The position numbers and the translations under genes are program-made. DNA of 64,000 nucleotides, taken from positions 1 to 64,000 of the forward strand of contig JAFIFP010000008.1 in NCBI GenBank assembly GCA_020831965.1, written 5' to 3'. Numbering within the stretch: the stretch's first letter is position 1; every line of letters starts with the position of its first letter. A model generated the notes under the pieces. The model saw only the letters and a list, made by a program, of their open reading frames with translations. It was not told where the DNA came from and did no database searches. The stretch is from Idiomarina sp. (GTDB lineage: Bacteria; Pseudomonadota; Gammaproteobacteria; Enterobacterales; Alteromonadaceae). Shown piece by piece: positions 11,789 to 19,835 of the stretch.

Positions 11789-13283
11789 GAGGATTTAACC
11801 ACCTTGGTAATTCTTGCAGTAAGTCAGTTGCTAATAATCCGCGTGTGCGACCGGCTGCAGCTGAATCGCCCGCTAAGCCATGAACTAACACACTCGCACA
11901 AGTTGCTGCCCATAAATCTATGCCTAATGCAGCACGTTGCGCACATATGCCTGCAATGATACCTGTTAACAGGTCTCCCATGCCAGCGGTAGCCATCGCA
12001 GGTGTCCCGTAGGTACTGACTGCCACCGCTTCTGCTGACTGTATAATACTGCCTGCGCCTTTCAGTACGACCACGCCACCGTAAGTTTCCTGCAAAGTTT
12101 CCGCGGCATCCCAACGATGGCGTTGTACCGACTGAGTTGTAGTGTCCAATAAACGGGCGGCTTCACCTGGATGCGGGGTTAGCACCCAATCCTCTCGTTG
12201 GAGCGGTTCACGCGCTAAAAAGTTCAGTGCATCTGCGTCAATAATCAATGGCTTATCGAGTTCCCGTACCCGTTCCCACCAACCTTGCCCGAAGCTTCCT
12301 TGCCCCAATCCAGGGCCAATCACGATCAAGGTAGCGGCCTCGATGAGCGCCTCAGCTTCTGCCGCGTTGCTCTGAAGACCGCGCACCATCAGTTCAGGCG
12401 TCGCCGCGACAATCGCTTCCTGATCCGGCTCGCAAATGACCGACACCTTGCCCGCCCCGCTGCGCAAAGCTGCCTCACCCGCCATGCGCACCGCACCCGC
12501 CATACCCACGCAACCGCCAATGATAAGAACATGACCAAAGCTTCCTTTATGGCTATTGGCGGCACGTCGCGGCAGCCACTGTAATAATTGATTGGGCTCA
12601 AGTCGCCATGCGCTCGCTTCGGTTAACAAACGGAACTCTCTGAGCACACCCAAATCAGCAAACCAAAGCTGGCCACAGTAATCGGCTGCATCTCCCGTAC
12701 ACAGACCACGCTTTACACCGATTAAAGTGACCGTATGACGAGCAATCACGGCAACACCCAAAGCTTGTCCTGAGTCCGCATGCAAACCGCTCGGCACGTC
12801 GACCGCAATCACTGGTAAACGTCGCGTATTCAAGTCGCGAATCACTTCGGCTAGCGGTTCACGAACGGCACTCGTGATACCCGTCCCTAATAAGGCATCA
12901 ATTACCACATCCGCCGTTGACTCTTCCCATTCTTCCAGTGGAGCCACCTCACCACCCGCTTGTAACCAAAGCTCCCAAGCACGTCGAGCATCCTCAGTCG
13001 TCGGCTCGGCAGCAGCAAAGACTGACACCTCGTAACCCGCAGCCAGCGCTAATCGCGCCACCACATAACCATCACCACCGTTGTTGCCTTTGCCGCACAG
13101 TACCGCCACCTGCACAGGCGCGGGAAACTCCTGCAGAAGGCATTCAAACACTGCTTTGCCGGCACGCTCCATCAGTTGCCATAAGCTCAGGCCAGCGCGC
13201 TCTGCTGCCGTCGCTTCAGTGTCACGAACTTGTTCGGGCCGATATAACTGCTGTGGTATGCTTTCGTTCACGATAGTGTCCAT
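11775..13283 (-). CDS. nnr: Bifunctional NAD(P)H-hydrate repair enzyme Nnr
   Basis: Repairs hydrated NADH/NADPH. The N-terminal YjeF domain epimerises the hydrate ([17 protein letters not shown]) and the C-terminal domain is an ADP- or ATP-dependent dehydratase ([12 protein letters not shown], then [15 protein letters not shown]). The start at 13283 ([10 protein letters not shown]) is set by GGGAGGA 8 bp upstream; ATGs at 13301 and 13313 lack such a site. This gives 502 residues. It is the first gene of the nnr-hflC operon and diverges from queG with 16 bp between start codons. Confidence 0.95.
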   Translation of the reverse strand: MDTIVNESIPQQLYRPEQVRDTEATAAERAGLSLWQLMERAGKAVFECLLQEFPAPVQVAVLCGKGNNGGDGYVVARLALAAGYEVSVFAAAEPTTEDARRAWELWLQAGGEVAPLEEWEESTADVVIDALLGTGITSAVREPLAEVIRDLNTRRLPVIAVDVPSGLHADSGQALGVAVIARHTVTLIGVKRGLCTGDAADYCGQLWFADLGVLREFRLLTEASAWRLEPNQLLQWLPRRAANSHKGSFGHVLIIGGCVGMAGAVRMAGEAALRSGAGKVSVICEPDQEAIVAATPELMVRGLQSNAAEAEALIEAATLIVIGPGLGQGSFGQGWWERVRELDKPLIIDADALNFLAREPLQREDWVLTPHPGEAARLLDTTTQSVQRHRWDAAETLQETYGGVVVLKGAGSIIQSAEAVAVSTYGTPAMATAGMGDLLTGIIAGICAQRAALGIDLWAATCASVLVHGLAGDSAAAGRTRGLLATDLLQELPRWLNPHDDS

Positions 13284-13299
13284 GGCAAGGTCCTCCCGC

Positions 13300-14427
13300 A
13301 TGCATGCACCCATAGATTATCAGGAACTCGCAGAAAAGATTAAACAATGGGGAAAAGAGCTCGGCTTTCAAGGCGTCGGTATTGCTGATCTCGATTTATC
13401 CAGCCAAGAAGCAGCACTGCAGGACTGGCTCGATAAGCAATATCACGGCGATATGGATTATATGAAACGCCACGGCATGTTGCGCGCTCGCCCTGCCGAC
13501 CTGCATCCGGGAAGTGTGCGTGCCATCAGCGTGCGAATGGACTATTTGCCCCGCAATGCGAAGTTTGCCCATGCACTCAAGCAAGGAAATCTCGCTTATG
13601 TGAGTCGCTATGCCCTTGGGCGTGACTATCACAAAGTAATGCGTAAACGTTTAAAGCAGCTTGGGGACAAGATTAAGGCGTATTGTGCCGAGGCGGATTT
13701 CCGGCCCTTCGTTGATTCCGCACCGATTTTGGAACGTCCACTTGCAGAGAAAGCGGGGTTGGGCTGGACCGGCAAACACAGCCTACTCCTCGACGCCAAA
13801 GATGGGTCTTGGTTCTTCCTCGGTGAGCTACTGATTAACTTACCCCTGCCGGTAGACCAGCCACAAGCAGATCAATGTGGCAGCTGCACTGCCTGTATGA
13901 CTATCTGCCCGACTCAAGCTATCGTCGAACCCTATGTGATAGATGCCCGCCGCTGTATTTCCTATCTCACTATTGAGCATCCGGGTGTTATCGCCGAGGA
14001 GTTTCGTAGCGCCATGGGGAATCGCATTTATGGATGTGACGACTGTCAGTTAATCTGCCCTTGGAACCGCTACGCCACCACAACAGCCGAAGAAGACTTC
14101 ACACCGCGCCATGAGCTCCACGCGCCCGAACTGCTCGATCTCTGGAACTGGAATGAGGACACCTTTCTAAAGAAAACTGAAGGCTCTCCTATTCGCCGCA
14201 TTGGCTATGAGCGCTGGCAGCGCAACTTAGCCATTGCCCTTGGCAATGCACCCTACTCACAAGCGATCTGTGATGCGCTCACAGCAGCTCGCCAACAGGT
14301 CAGTGCCATGGTGTTGGAGCATGTGGACTGGGCGTTGGCGGAACAAGCGCAACGTAAAAACACCATGACGCGCCAGCAAGCGCGTCTGATTCGAGTGATC
14401 GAGAAAGGGCTGCCGCGCGACGCTTAA
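13300..14427 (+). CDS. queG: Epoxyqueuosine reductase QueG
   Basis: Reduces epoxyqueuosine to queuosine in tRNA, the last step of queuosine synthesis, using cobalamin and two [4Fe-4S] clusters. The cluster motifs are CGSCTACMTICPTQAI and CDDCQLICPWNRY. The N-terminal DUF1730 region contains ISVRMDYLP. The chosen start MHAPIDYQELAEKIK gives 375 residues. An in-frame ATG at 13282 is possible but would nearly coincide with the nnr start. The divergent nnr/queG order is the same as E. coli yjeF/yjeS. Confidence 0.95.
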   Translation: MHAPIDYQELAEKIKQWGKELGFQGVGIADLDLSSQEAALQDWLDKQYHGDMDYMKRHGMLRARPADLHPGSVRAISVRMDYLPRNAKFAHALKQGNLAYVSRYALGRDYHKVMRKRLKQLGDKIKAYCAEADFRPFVDSAPILERPLAEKAGLGWTGKHSLLLDAKDGSWFFLGELLINLPLPVDQPQADQCGSCTACMTICPTQAIVEPYVIDARRCISYLTIEHPGVIAEEFRSAMGNRIYGCDDCQLICPWNRYATTTAEEDFTPRHELHAPELLDLWNWNEDTFLKKTEGSPIRRIGYERWQRNLAIALGNAPYSQAICDALTAARQQVSAMVLEHVDWALAEQAQRKNTMTRQQARLIRVIEKGLPRDA

Positions 14428-14639
14428 TCGGGTTTAAAGATCCCAATAACATGCTCGGGCTTAGGTGTTTCTGGTTGGGCAGATGGTGATTTCGGAGCCT
14501 CGGGCTCACTCATTTGATAACCGCACTCCACGCAATGCACATGCTCCTTACCCCCCTCTTCAAAGAGCATCATGGAGTCTTGCGCCTTACACTCGGGGCA
14601 GGTTGCACCCGCAATAAAACGTTTGCGCGTTCGCGTCAT
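14424..14639 (-). CDS. yheV: YheV family zinc-ribbon protein
   Basis: A 71-residue protein with four cysteines in two CxxC-like pairs (ATCPECKAQD and HCVECGYQM), forming a likely zinc ribbon, and a Pro/Glu/Ser-rich tail. It matches the YheV family of small putative metal-binding proteins; molecular role unknown. Its stop codon overlaps that of queG by 2 bases on the opposite strand. E. coli yheV also lies near yheS. Confidence 0.85.
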   Translation of the reverse strand: MTRTRKRFIAGATCPECKAQDSMMLFEEGGKEHVHCVECGYQMSEPEAPKSPSAQPETPKPEHVIGIFKPD

Positions 14640-14783
14640 CTTTCACCTTCTATCTTCAGATTGATCATGAGCTAACATGGGCAACACACCGGAAAAACGG
14701 TATCATATGGCTCGAAAACGGCTGCCCATGCAGCTGTTCTTCAAGCAGCTGCCACCTCGACTGATCGGAGTAACCACACCCGT

Positions 14784-16664
14784 ATGATTCATGCCGAACA
14801 TCTCAGCCTCATGCGAGGGAGTAAACAACTCCTTATCGATGCGCAGTTTACCATTTTTCCGGGCCAACGTGTCGGCCTTGTGGGTGCCAACGGCACTGGC
14901 AAGTCATCCTTATTCGCATTGTTACGTGGTGAACTGAAAGAAGATCAGGGCGAGCTACAAGTTCCCAAAGCATGGAAAATTGCTAGTGTTGCGCAAGAAA
15001 CTCCCGCGTTATCCACACCCGCCCGCGATTACGTAGTACAGGGTGATCCGGAATATGTACGTACCCGCGATGCGTTAGCGCAGGCAGAAGCTGCCAATGA
15101 TGGGCAAGAAATTGCTCGGTTGCATGGCGTCCTTGACGCAATTGGCGGCTACCGTATCGAAGCGCGAGCCGCGACCCTGCTCGCTGGCCTCGGCTTCTCG
15201 GCCGATCAGTTCATGACGCCGGTGGAAGCCTTTTCGGGGGGCTGGCGTATGCGCCTTAATTTAGCTCAAGCGCTAATTTCTCGTGCTGACCTGCTGCTGT
15301 TGGACGAACCGACTAACCATTTGGATCTGGACACTATTATCTGGCTCGAAAGCTGGCTGCAGCGCTTCGAAGGCACCGTGATCATTATCTCGCATGACCG
15401 CGATTTTCTCGATGGTGTGGTCAGCCATATTATTCATATCGAGCAGCAAGCCACTCAGGGCTATCAGGGCAACTATTCGAGCTTCCAGCGCCAGCGCATG
15501 GAACGGCGGATGCAAGCCCAACAAAAGTACGACAAGGAGCAGCTACAACGTGCTCATTTGCAAAGCTTTGTGGACCGCTTTCGCGCAAAAGCCAGTAAAG
15601 CAAAGCAGGCACAAAGCCGCTTAAAGGCACTTGAGAAACTGACCGCTACCGCGCCGCTCAACGAAGCTGAATCCTACGACCTGACATTTCCCGCGCCGGA
15701 AAAACTGCCAAATCCTCTGATTCAATTGGAGCAAGTACAGGCAGGATATGGCGACAAGGTGATCTTGCAAGAGATTCATTTTAACCTAGTGCCCGGTAGC
15801 CGGATTGGTTTACTCGGGCGCAATGGTGCGGGTAAATCCACATTGACCAAACTCTTGGCAGGCGAACTGGCCCCACTTCAAGGCTCCCGTGATGTCAGTG
15901 CGGGTCTGGCTATCGGCTATTTCGCACAGCATCAATTGGATACGCTGACATTAAGTGAGTCAGCAATCACTCACCTTCAGCGCCTTGACACTAAAGCAAC
16001 TGAACAATCACTTCGCGATTACTTAGGGCGTTTTGGCTTTCGCGGTGACAAAGCATTTGAGCCCGTTGGACCCTATTCGGGGGGCGAAAAGGCCCGTCTT
16101 GTCTTGGCCCTGCTGATATATCAACGACCAAATTTACTGCTGCTCGATGAGCCGACCAACCACCTCGATCTGGATATGCGCGAAGCGCTGATTTCCGCGT
16201 TACAGGAATTTAAGGGCGCTATGGTGGTAGTGTCTCACGATCGGCATTTCCTCAACGCGACAGTCGACGACTATTATCTCGTTGCTGACCGCGCTGTTAC
16301 TGCATTTAAAGGTGGCCTTGAAGCCTATAGCCAGTGGTTACTCGAAGAAGCTGCCGCAGCTTCCGACAAAGATCTGGGTGAAACTCGCGTAGACAATCGC
16401 AAGGCACAACGGCAAGCCGCCGCCGCGCAGCGTGAGCAGCAAAAGCCCTTACGGGATCGCCTCAAAAAAGTAGAAAAAGAAATGGCCAGCATTACTGCCA
16501 CACTGAATAGTCTCAACGAGCGGTTAGCCGATCCAGATTTATATCAAAACGAAAGTCCCGAAGTATTAAAAGACCTTTTTCAGCAGCAAGGAAGAGCGGA
16601 GCAAAGCCTCGAAGCACTGGAAGCTGAATGGTTAGATTTAGAAGAGCAACTCGAATCGAGCTAA
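14784..16664 (+). CDS. yheS: ABC-F family ATPase YheS
   Basis: A soluble protein with two ATP-binding cassettes and no membrane domain; ABC-F proteins act on the ribosome. Cassette 1 has VGANGTGKSSLF, signature FSGGWRMRL and LLLLDEPTNHLDL. Cassette 2 has LGRNGAGKSTL, signature YSGGEKARL and LLLLDEPTNHLDL. The Lys/Arg-rich linker between cassettes (about 240-300) and the C-terminal charged coiled coil (about 545-626) fit YheS. The length of 626 residues is near the E. coli 637. A bidirectional hairpin follows. Confidence 0.95.
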   Translation: MIHAEHLSLMRGSKQLLIDAQFTIFPGQRVGLVGANGTGKSSLFALLRGELKEDQGELQVPKAWKIASVAQETPALSTPARDYVVQGDPEYVRTRDALAQAEAANDGQEIARLHGVLDAIGGYRIEARAATLLAGLGFSADQFMTPVEAFSGGWRMRLNLAQALISRADLLLLDEPTNHLDLDTIIWLESWLQRFEGTVIIISHDRDFLDGVVSHIIHIEQQATQGYQGNYSSFQRQRMERRMQAQQKYDKEQLQRAHLQSFVDRFRAKASKAKQAQSRLKALEKLTATAPLNEAESYDLTFPAPEKLPNPLIQLEQVQAGYGDKVILQEIHFNLVPGSRIGLLGRNGAGKSTLTKLLAGELAPLQGSRDVSAGLAIGYFAQHQLDTLTLSESAITHLQRLDTKATEQSLRDYLGRFGFRGDKAFEPVGPYSGGEKARLVLALLIYQRPNLLLLDEPTNHLDLDMREALISALQEFKGAMVVVSHDRHFLNATVDDYYLVADRAVTAFKGGLEAYSQWLLEEAAAASDKDLGETRVDNRKAQRQAAAAQREQQKPLRDRLKKVEKEMASITATLNSLNERLADPDLYQNESPEVLKDLFQQQGRAEQSLEALEAEWLDLEEQLESS

Positions 16665-16693
16665 GTGCTATTTGGAGAAAGTACGCCAGATAC

Positions 16694-16720
16694 AAAAACG
16701 GCATGCTAAGCATGCCGTTT
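16694..16720. terminator. Bidirectional terminator between yheS and the DUF305 gene
   Basis: A perfect 10-bp stem AACGGCATGC/GCATGCCGTT with a 3-base loop. On the minus strand it runs into TTTTTG, which suits the convergent DUF305/LVIVD gene best. On the plus strand the tail is only three T, so ending yheS there is less certain. Confidence 0.8.
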
Positions 16721-16746
16721 CAGTAGGACTTTCATCGAGAAGAAGC

Positions 16747-19293
16747 TTAGCGCAAGCGCGCGGCCAAGCCATCTAAGGTTTCACCAAGCCCATTCATACG
16801 CTGACGGTCAATCCCTTCACCCGCTTGCGCAGCTGCTTTGTATTCACCCGCTAACGCACCTAAACGATTTGACAGGCGCCGATCGCGACGACCACGTTCC
16901 AGCACTTGTTCTGCTTGGTCGAGCAAGCGGCTTAATTCTGTCGCTTGGTTACCGTTCATGCTGTTACTGCGCGTAAGCTGATCTTGATAAGCACGAGCCA
17001 CTACAGGCTCAGCAGGCCAGCCCAGCGTTGGTTGCAACTGCGGGTTAAATTCTTCGCCTTTATTCGCCAACATCGCTGCTGCGAGCTCGTTTTCGCTCAG
17101 ATGCTCACTTGGCAACAGGGCCAACACATCAAGACCACGCACAATCTCTGTGCCATAGACCAAGCCACGATACCAATAGGTTGACCAGTAACCACCGGTA
17201 ACCAGCGCTTTCTCGTCGATAGGTCCACGGTCGAAGTAAGCAATCTCAACCGGACTCGTCGAATCGGTAAAGTCGAACACCGACACGCCACCTTGATACC
17301 AAGCCTGCACCATAATGTCGCGACCTGGTACTGGTAACAGCGAACCGTTGTGCGCTACACAGTTTTCAGTTTCCGACTGTGGTGCTGGCAATTTGTAATA
17401 GCTACGGAATACTAGTTTTTGGTCAACGATATCGTAGATAGCGTTCGCACCCCAATTCATTGGGTCAGACGCACGGCAGCGCGGACGCGTACCGCCGCCC
17501 CACTCGTCGGTAAAGATAACTTTGGTGCCATCATTACTAAACGTAGCCGAGTGCCAATAAGCAAAACCTGCGTCCACCACAGCGTCGAGCCGCGTAGGAT
17601 TCACCGGATCTGAGATATCAAATAGAATGCCGTTTCCTGAACAGGCACCCGCAGCGATACCCGCTTCCGGGAATACCGTAATGTCGTGACAATGATTGGT
17701 TTCATTCGTGGTTTGCGTGCCTGGACCGTGGTCACCACGCTCCCATAGACCCGCCAACACGCCTGTCTCTTCGTCAGCAAATACCGCCGGGCTGTGAATA
17801 ATGCGCGAATCTTGCGGGCGATCCACTGGAATCTCGATCACGTCAATGCGGAACAATGCCGTACGGTCATCACGATAGGGATCTTTGTTCAAACAGCCTT
17901 CAAGCTCGTCGTCTTCACGCACGAAGCTGGTCGCTGAGTTATACACGATCAAACGGTTATCTTCGCCAGGGCCAGACACCACAGTGTGGGTGTGTGAACC
18001 ACGGCAAGTTTGTACAGCACCGACTTGAACCGGCATGCGCAAATCGCTGATATCAAAAATACGCAGACCACGGAAGCGTTCTTCACTTACGCGCCCAGCA
18101 ACACCCATCAGGCCGCAATCGAGACGGCCACGGCCCTGCTCGACCGACATAATCAGCAAGTCACCCACCACCGATACATCACCCTGACCACCTGGGCACA
18201 CCACGGCGCTCAAGAGTTCAGGTTGACCATGATTACTGATGTCATAGATTTTAAAGCCATGGTAGTTACCGACCACTAGAGTGTTGTCAGAGAACGCCAT
18301 GTCAGTATTGGCAAAGTCTAATAATGCTGGGCGTGCACGAGGCGTGCTGCTCGACTCTGAACTTGCTTCCGCATCACCATTCGCTTCGCCGCTTTCTGCG
18401 TCTTCTGCTTCTGCTGCTTCCTTGGCTAGCTCGCGAAGGCGGCTGGCAGGCAAGCCCGCTGGATTTTCGGGATCATAAAAACCAGTGGGTTTCGGCAGAG
18501 CTGCAAGTAATTCCATGTTCCAAATCGCTTCGCCCGCATCGCGGAAGCCTGCCGTCAGGCCAGCACGAGGATCTGGAGAGTAGCTTGCCAACATGACCAA
18601 CATGCGTTCGATTTCAGTTTTCTGGTCATTGTTGATGTCATTCACAAACTCTAATAGATCAGGTTCCTGTGCAGAGCCTTGCTGACGCAGCAAGTCTCTT
18701 ACCATCACCAAAGCACCCTCGTGATGCTTAATCATCAGCTGGAGGAACATCCGGTCAAAGTCTGGGCCTGTAGAAGCTTCAAGCTCTTCCATTTGCTCAG
18801 GCGTCGCCATACCTTCCATCATATGATGCGCTTGGTGACCCGCATGGCCCTCGTGTCCTTCATGGCCATGATGCCCATGGTGACCGTGATCGCCGTGGTC
18901 CATGTGCTGACGCCAATCCGTATCTGGCACGTCCTCACCACGTTCACTCAGCCACTGCTTCATGAACTCAATTTCATCTTTCTGAGTGCGCTCAATACGA
19001 GCCGCCAACTCCATCATTTCATTACTGCTCGTGCGGTCTGCCAACAAAACAGTCATATCCAGCGCCTGCTGGTGATGCGGAATCATGTCCCGCATAAACT
19101 GCACATCCGCAGCAGAGTAGCGCACACCAGCCAATTTAATGGCCTCTTCGGCACTAATCTGGCGACTTGCTTGACCCGGCGCACCAGGCTGCACAATAGG
19201 TACATCAGCGACAGCGACGGAAACACAAGATGCGGCTGCAATAGCAAGCAACAGCGGCGAAGGGCGTAAAAGGTGACGACGGACTTTGGACAT
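16747..19293 (-). CDS. Secreted DUF305 protein fused to an LVIVD beta-propeller
   Basis: An 848-residue exported protein (signal peptide to about Ala29, SVAVA/D). The N-terminal half is DUF305, a four-helix ferritin-like family, with two copies of its His motif: MRDMIPHHQQAL near 67 and LQLMIKHHEGAL near 190. Between them is a strongly His-rich stretch (about 130-160: HMDHGDHGHHGHHGHEGH and onwards). A Ser/Glu linker (about 310-340) leads to LVIVD-type propeller repeats such as VGNYHGFKIYDISN and LRIFDISDLRMPVQVG. The C-terminus is helical. Metal binding, for example copper, is inferred from the His-rich part only. The start at 19293 is chosen because it begins the signal peptide. Confidence 0.85.
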   Translation of the reverse strand: MSKVRRHLLRPSPLLLAIAAASCVSVAVADVPIVQPGAPGQASRQISAEEAIKLAGVRYSAADVQFMRDMIPHHQQALDMTVLLADRTSSNEMMELAARIERTQKDEIEFMKQWLSERGEDVPDTDWRQHMDHGDHGHHGHHGHEGHEGHAGHQAHHMMEGMATPEQMEELEASTGPDFDRMFLQLMIKHHEGALVMVRDLLRQQGSAQEPDLLEFVNDINNDQKTEIERMLVMLASYSPDPRAGLTAGFRDAGEAIWNMELLAALPKPTGFYDPENPAGLPASRLRELAKEAAEAEDAESGEANGDAEASSESSSTPRARPALLDFANTDMAFSDNTLVVGNYHGFKIYDISNHGQPELLSAVVCPGGQGDVSVVGDLLIMSVEQGRGRLDCGLMGVAGRVSEERFRGLRIFDISDLRMPVQVGAVQTCRGSHTHTVVSGPGEDNRLIVYNSATSFVREDDELEGCLNKDPYRDDRTALFRIDVIEIPVDRPQDSRIIHSPAVFADEETGVLAGLWERGDHGPGTQTTNETNHCHDITVFPEAGIAAGACSGNGILFDISDPVNPTRLDAVVDAGFAYWHSATFSNDGTKVIFTDEWGGGTRPRCRASDPMNWGANAIYDIVDQKLVFRSYYKLPAPQSETENCVAHNGSLLPVPGRDIMVQAWYQGGVSVFDFTDSTSPVEIAYFDRGPIDEKALVTGGYWSTYWYRGLVYGTEIVRGLDVLALLPSEHLSENELAAAMLANKGEEFNPQLQPTLGWPAEPVVARAYQDQLTRSNSMNGNQATELSRLLDQAEQVLERGRRDRRLSNRLGALAGEYKAAAQAGEGIDRQRMNGLGETLDGLAARLR

Positions 19294-19329
19294 AACTCTC
19301 TGATCCCAGCTGAAAAAGCAAGCAACCAA

Positions 19330-19437
19330 TATACGGGTTACCCCGCCAACGACTAGGAAGGTTGCGGTTAAATGACGAAACTACAGGACGAATCCCTCCG
19401 GGCCATCGCGGTTTCCCAAAAGTTCCTATAACCGCCC
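19330..19437. other. GC-rich leader-like stretch upstream of the DUF305 gene
   Basis: On the minus strand this region contains CGGG-GTAA-CCCG, a 4-bp stem with a GNRA-type tetraloop (centred near 19340), and a GC-rich segment with CCC-GGA-GGG (around 19396). No match to a riboswitch class was convincing. It could be a structured 5' leader or a decayed repeat. Confidence 0.3.
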
Positions 19438-19458
19438 GTAGGTGTTGCATCGCATCAC
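19438..19458 (+). repeat. REP-like hairpin 1 (single copy, degenerate)
   Basis: GTAGG followed by the imperfect stem TGTTGC/GCATCA with loop ATC. It is followed, like the two complete pairs, by a tail containing CCAAGCTCGAA. Confidence 0.7.
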
Positions 19459-19486
19459 AAAGAACCAAGCTCGAACTCACAGCAGC

Positions 19487-19549
19487 GGCATGCGGTGCAT
19501 GCCCTACCGAAAAATGACGAACATCACCGTAGGTGATGCACCGCATCAC
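19487..19549. repeat. BIME-like pair of REP hairpins (copy 1)
   Basis: Two REP-like units in opposite orientation, 21 bp apart. The minus-strand unit (19487-19507) is GTAG plus the stem GGCATGC/GCATGCC with loop ACC. The plus-strand unit (19529-19549) is GTAGG plus TGATGC/GCATCA with the same loop. The stems differ but remain paired, so structure is conserved over sequence. A GTAG tetranucleotide before a hairpin is typical of REPs mobilised by RAYT-type transposases. Confidence 0.85.
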
Positions 19550-19687
19550 GCATAGCCAAGCTCGAATCCACCGCGATCACGCATTTCCAATGCACTTCAT
19601 CGGGGTGGACGGGGCCATTAGGCCTGGGGTGTCGGAGGCATGGATGTCTTTAAAAGCGGTATGGCGTTGAATTGAAAATCGAGCGGC

Positions 19688-19750
19688 GGCATGCGGTGGA
19701 TGCCCTACCGAAAAATGACGAACATCACCGTAGGTGATGCACCGCATCAC
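19688..19750. repeat. BIME-like pair of REP hairpins (copy 2)
   Basis: A second copy of the opposed pair, 201 bp from the first, with an identical 21-bp spacer containing GAAAAATGACGAACATCACC. The minus-strand unit (19688-19708) has one change in the stem; the plus-strand unit (19730-19750) is identical to its counterpart. Both copies are followed by the CCAAGCTCGAA tail. Confidence 0.85.
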
Positions 19751-19780
19751 GCACAACCAAGCTCGAATTCACAGCCAAAC

Positions 19781-19817
19781 AAAAAACGCCAATCCCACAA
19801 ACCGCAGGATTGGCGTT
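19781..19817 (-). terminator. Rho-independent terminator after the M16 protease gene
   Basis: The minus strand reads ACGCCAATCC, a loop of about 10 bases, GGATTGGCGT, then six T. The 10-bp stem is perfect. It lies just downstream of the protease stop codon at 19836. Confidence 0.9.
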
Positions 19818-19835
19818 ATTTAAGTCGAACTTGGC

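Noticed and set aside
18679..19269. A 196-codon frame rich in His and Met opposite the DUF305 gene
   Set aside because: It mirrors the codon bias and His-rich stretch of the real gene, and has no homology that I recognise.
19330..19437. A c-di-GMP (GEMM-I) riboswitch upstream of the DUF305 gene
   Set aside because: A few short strings look similar, but the order of conserved blocks and the tetraloop-receptor parts do not match.
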